Below are positions 59,471-64,000 of a stretch of 64,000 nucleotides of DNA, piece after piece. How positions within the stretch are numbered: the stretch's first letter is position 1; each line of letters starts with the position of its first letter. The notes under the pieces were generated by a model, which saw nothing but the letters and a program-made list of their open reading frames with translations, made no database searches and was not told the origin of the DNA. This DNA is from Sipunculus nudus (lineage: Eukaryota > Annelida > Sipuncula > Golfingiida > Sipunculidae): the NCBI GenBank assembly GCA_026874595.1, contig CM049307.1:34392862-34456861 (forward strand), written 5' to 3'. A program made the position numbers and the translations under genes.

Positions 59471-61645
59471 TATTTTTTTAAACATTTCTAAATACCTGTT
59501 TAAAAAGGGGAAATAGGGCCATGGACTGTAGTGGGTAATATATTTTTTAATCTTCCTGACAAGCAAGCTTTATTACTGTGTATTCCGTACGAGGATAGGA
59601 TTTGTTTATATAGTGAAAATAATGCATCCCTAAAACAACCTAAGAGTTTTGTAGGAGTTGAGCAATTAGTCCAAACAGTAGATCCACCTGGGATAGATAT
59701 AATAAGGACAGGGGTAACCTTATCACTACTGTACAGTGTACACTTATGATAGGTACAGCTGGAACTACTGATGATTGAAAGTAGAGGAGTTTATTACTTG
59801 TGACCATCAACATATATATAAAGGCATAGCAGTGAGATACAAGGCTTAACTGATGTTCAGCCTGAACAGAACAAATCAACTACTAGGTTAATATCTTGGA
59901 TCTATATATAGGGAATGGGGTATATATTAACATTTAACTGGTCCCCCTGAACATATGAGGTAAAGTACCCCTTGCCCTCTACGACTGTAGGTAAATATAT
60001 TTACTTGCTACTAGTTCAGCAAATGTACTTAAGTGTGTATTGGTTCAATGACAGTGAATGTTTGCCAGTTTCTGTATTATACACACATATGCAGGGTCTT
60101 ATATCATGGCTGAATACCTAGACTACTCAGATAGTCTGCCCATGTCCACTGGCCTTCATTGTAAAGGTGTATTACCTACAGGTGTGCACATGCATTAAGA
60201 CACATAATGGTCACCAGTTTGTTATTATCTTTAACCTCATCACCTATTAATATATCTAGCTACCAGTATGTATGTTTGACTGGACATATTTGTCCATTCC
60301 TCAGGTCAAGGAAAAGGTCATTATTTTTGTAAAGTGTTGGCTGCTAAGGCTGGTGTGATTAATAAGACAACTCAATTCACAGAACTTTGTATTTTCTTGT
60401 GATCTTAATAAACACATGACTAAGTTATACCATAAACCATGTTATGCATACACAAATCAGAGTATGGCAGAAACTAAATCATCTCATTTATTTTACAGAG
60501 ACATATAAAATATTTTCAGGTTAAACTACTACAAGCATATATGAGTGTTGAATTTTACAGTAGAAAAGGCCAATTATAACTCTAAATAGTCTAATATACT
60601 GGTTGACATACTAGGAAACAGGGAAATTAGCAATAGTATCTGTACACCAAATAGCATGTTATGTAATTTTTTTCTTGTAGTTTTATTGCTGATGAAGTCA
60701 CTTAATTGTCTCTATACCAGAGTTTAAGGATACCCATTCAAAACCTTTTAACAGATTTAAGGACCTTTTAAGGACTTTCAAGGACAATATCACTCAGATT
60801 TCATGGACCAATCTTCGTATTATAGTCATAACATTTCTGATCAATGACAATGATTGCCCCTAATAAAATGTGTTCATGCAGAAGACTGATGCTGTTTTTT
60901 AGTCTGCTAATTTCATGAAGTTAACCAAGATCACTGGAGACAGTCACATGACTACACTTTGGGACTGGAACAGCAGATAATTTGGTAGAAACAACAGGGA
61001 TTGAGACTCCACCAAGAAGCCATGCAGTATGACTTGTCACTGTTCAAATGACAGAGTTACACAAATGATAAATTTTAAGGAATATTATTGACTCCAGGTA
61101 CTTTTCTAAAAATCTAAGGATATCTATGTACTGTACTTCAATTTTGCAGAACTTTTTTAGCTTTTGGGACTTTCATAGTTTTTAAGGACCCACATGAACC
61201 CTGAGTTCATTGAAGCAAACTTGAACCAGGTGGGGTATTAAAAATGAGCTTTTTCCTGTGGCTTATGCTGATGAAGTCATTCGGATCTGTCTCAGGAGCT
61301 GAGGAAGCTTTTACAGTGCTGAGGATGATCTGGAGATGAAGCATGATCAGAATGCATGGTCAGAACTGTCTGGTCTCAACAGTCATAAATAAGTCTGTCC
61401 CACGGTGCACTGTTTGGAGGACTGGCGATGGATGAATGTCTGACGGACCGACAATCACCTGATCTATATACCAAATCACCGACACTGCCTCCCAACTGTA
61501 GTTTTTATCAGCACCACAGATCAGAACAAAAGCTGGGTCAGAGCAGTAGCATACTTTTTTTTAATGAATGATATTATTCATCATGTATAATTTACCCTCA
61601 CTAAACTGGGAAGAGGTTATAAATATTTTCTTCTACATTTGTCTC

Positions 61646-61646
<1 letters not shown>

Positions 61647-61676
<30 letters not shown>

Positions 61677-61677
61677 G
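61647..61677 (+). repeat. (CTGT)n microsatellite
   Basis: Seven to eight copies of CTGT following TCTCT. Confidence 0.93.
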
Positions 61678-63477
61678 AGTAAGAGAAATCATCGGTGGAT
61701 TTCAATAAAAGGAAGAACTGAACATATAAAGGAGTTGATCTACTTTCAGGATGCAAAAGTGTTTCTTGTTATGTTTGTACATCTGTTTCAAAGCAAGTTA
61801 ACTAATGTTGCTGACACCCAGTTGAGGGAATTGGTAGAATAAAAGACTGGAATAGCTGATGTCTGAGAGTGACAGGAGAACTATGAGAGATTTTATGGGC
61901 AAAATGACCCAACTGTTATATATATTTCCAACTTTAACATTTAAAGGACATTGCTAGTGTTTCAGATTTCCAGAAGGTCCATACCTTAGCTGAGATCACA
62001 TACTGAGACACCAAGTTTTTACCATGGAGGTAATATCCATTACATTATATTTATATATAGTCACACAGGGTGTTGTCATTTACATTTTAGGTTCCCTGTA
62101 TATCAGGCAGATTTCTATCACAGAGCATATATCTGTAGTCAAGAGTATCAGCTGTATCAACAGAACAATACCTGCAGTGTAAGCAGGCAACGTCATGACC
62201 ACAGATGTCTTGTATCATGCTAGCAATCCATTATATAAAATGACACCTGTAGCTTAGCAAATATATATACCTAATTTGAGCATTTCTGCCATTTACATCT
62301 ACTGAATAAACCAATGGAAAAGTTTATTCAGTTATGAAATCTTTATTGATTGCAGTGTTCCATATGAGAAATATTATAATCAACAGTGTATTTAAAATGC
62401 TACTTAGAAAGTAGGGTATCATTTAAACCATGATGATATGCAGGACACTTTAACCTTACTGGTCCTGTACTGCTGGTTTACTCAGTAGTCCTCCCTATCA
62501 CAATAAGTGTTGACTGAACCGTAAGAGACACTATTTTTCTTAATGATTATGTGCAACATATATGTTACTGTGATGTCACACAGGCATCAATCAGCCTTTA
62601 GAAAAATCTGTCAGTCAACAGAGAAGGTTCATCATTTAAATACTACAGCCTTCATAAAAAAACGCAACTATGAATATCTTTAAATACACAAAGAGAAGTA
62701 TACACAGATATAGGTTTGCCTATTTTTATATCTACCTGCAATAATTGACTTGTTATTCAACTAGTGACAATATTATAATAAACTGACACACTGAGTGACT
62801 TATAGACAGGTCTTATTACAATGATCTGAATACTCTAGCTATCTAAACAAACATTTAGATATTGAAGGTGAAGGAGACCTACTGTTTAGGTAGGATGGAA
62901 CTGTTGAACGTACACAAATACAAGTGGATGTCTCCTCTTACACTTACAGATGCATGGTGTATGTCTGAATATATGTAACAGCATCTAATATGGGAATCAA
63001 GAATTATCATATAATACGTAAAATATATCACATAAAAACATGCCTGCCCATCATAAACCCCTGCCCAAAATTGATTGGGAAACAAAATCCTTGTTGGCCA
63101 CTAACTATATTCACATACTGTCCTAAAATAACACTACACCTGAGACAATTGCCTGTGGTTGGTTACTGACTGATGTTTCCCACAGCCTGCTGTACAAAGC
63201 ATGTTGTTAATCCCCCTTTGCATGTTACAACTGTCTGTTATTTCTTGCAGAATTTTCCATGATTCTGAAAAAAACACCAATGGTTTAGCTATTTCATAAT
63301 ATTTTATAAACATTTACATTTCAATTTCTGTAACTTATACAAATCCCATACATGCAGCCAATTCCTGCAAATTCACTGTCAGAAACTCATGATATGACCC
63401 TCACATGACCATATTCTATACATACCAGTGTATATATTAACACTGCATTGGTTGTACCTATAAATATCATTCATGTG

Positions 63478-64000
63478 AGACCTGCTCAACCAAATGATGA
63501 CCATATTATGTGTGGCATTCTCAACCCACTCAGGATCAAATCATGTCAGGTCTGTTCAATCAAATCATGATCACATCATGTCAGGCCAGCTGAACTCACT
63601 CATGATCACGTCATGTCAGGCCTACTCAACCCACTCATGATCACATCATGTCAGGTCTGCTCAACTCACTCATGATCACATCATGTCAGGACTGTTTAAC
63701 CCAACTATGATAACATCATGTATAGGGGACTGCTCAACCCACTCATGATCACATCATGTCAGGCAGGCTAAACCCACTTATGATCACATCAAATCAGGCC
63801 TGCTCAACTCACTCATGATCACAAAACATCAGGCCTGTTCAACCCACAACTGATCACATCATGTCAGGCCTGCTCAACTCACTTATGATTGCATTATGTC
63901 AGGCCTGCTCAACCTACTCATGACCACATCATGTCAGACCTGTTCAACCTACTCATGACCACATCATGTCAGACCTGTTCAACCTACTCATGACCACATC
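63478..64000 (+). repeat. 35 bp minisatellite, continues off the window
   Basis: About fifteen head-to-tail copies of a 35 bp unit centred on CTCATGATCACATCATGTCAGG followed by CCTGCTCAACCCA. Each copy contains the palindrome TGATCA and most contain CATGATCACATCATG, itself nearly palindromic. Variants (ATGACCACATC near the end, ACAAAACATC at 63821) show independent decay. The array reaches the last base. Confidence 0.93.

Larger units (their letters stand above)
39462..64000 (-). other. slo 5' intron (or upstream region), 24.5 kb
   Basis: Everything upstream of the S1 exon. I searched for minus-strand exons with the S0 helix or the DWAGELISGQ-like linker and found none, so the conventional first exon is probably beyond 64000 and this is one very long first intron. 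It holds the 43.7-46.3 kb transposon, several dispersed-family copies, a hAT-like element and microsatellites. 46620-47780, 47820-51540 and 59480-63470 are AT-rich with nothing else recognised. Confidence 0.7.

Noticed and set aside
63478-64000. CRISPR-like array of ~35 bp repeats
   Set aside because: Units are contiguous with no unique spacers; it is a eukaryotic minisatellite.

Overview
This 64 kb window is animal nuclear DNA: AT-rich, almost entirely intronic, with small exons bounded by GT/AG splice sites. It is most likely from a lophotrochozoan, probably a bivalve mollusc. That placement is an inference from slo exons resembling both the fly and vertebrate proteins, the kinds of repeats present, and the absence of bacterial-style coding. 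No species is claimed.

The one host gene I can support lies on the minus strand: an ortholog of slo/KCNMA1, the Slo1 (BK) large-conductance calcium- and voltage-activated potassium channel. Twelve internal exons can be read between 39461 and 668. All splice phases agree and they give 494 complete codons, running from S1 through S2-S4, the pore (TVGYGD), S6 and nearly all of the RCK1 gating-ring domain. The exon carrying S0 and the S0-S1 linker was not found in the 24.5 kb upstream of S1, and RCK2 with the calcium bowl lies beyond position 1. Both ends of the gene are therefore off the window.

The rest is intron filled with transposable elements and tandem repeats. Left to right: a block of 160-180 bp tandem repeats with short minisatellites (5.5-7.9 kb); copies of a dispersed family that starts with a GACCCATGGGTC-like palindrome and ends in CTGAGCTAAAA (9.5, 12.7, 31-33, 37.3, 40.9, 51.5-55, 56.5-58.3 and 59.4 kb); a related element with 301 bp internal repeats (11.7-12.7 kb); a 5'-truncated LINE with a 15 bp target duplication (13.1-14.0 kb); and a decayed Ty3/Gypsy LTR retrotransposon with both LTRs and a 5 bp duplication (20.5-26.2 kb). 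The integrase region of that retrotransposon is split by a 1.6 kb inverted-repeat transposon. Further right are a 2.6 kb inverted-repeat transposon (43.7-46.3 kb), a hAT-like element with an 8 bp duplication (53.3-54.2 kb), and a 35 bp minisatellite running off the right edge.

The most unusual signals are these. Two transposons with unrelated termini both carry internal arrays of a 14-15 bp motif containing GTAACG. The dispersed family has a 3' terminus that can form two interleaved (pseudoknot-type) stems. A possible alternative first exon at 47.8 kb would splice in frame onto the S1 exon and give a channel without S0. All of this is by-eye reading; no alignment or database search was run.
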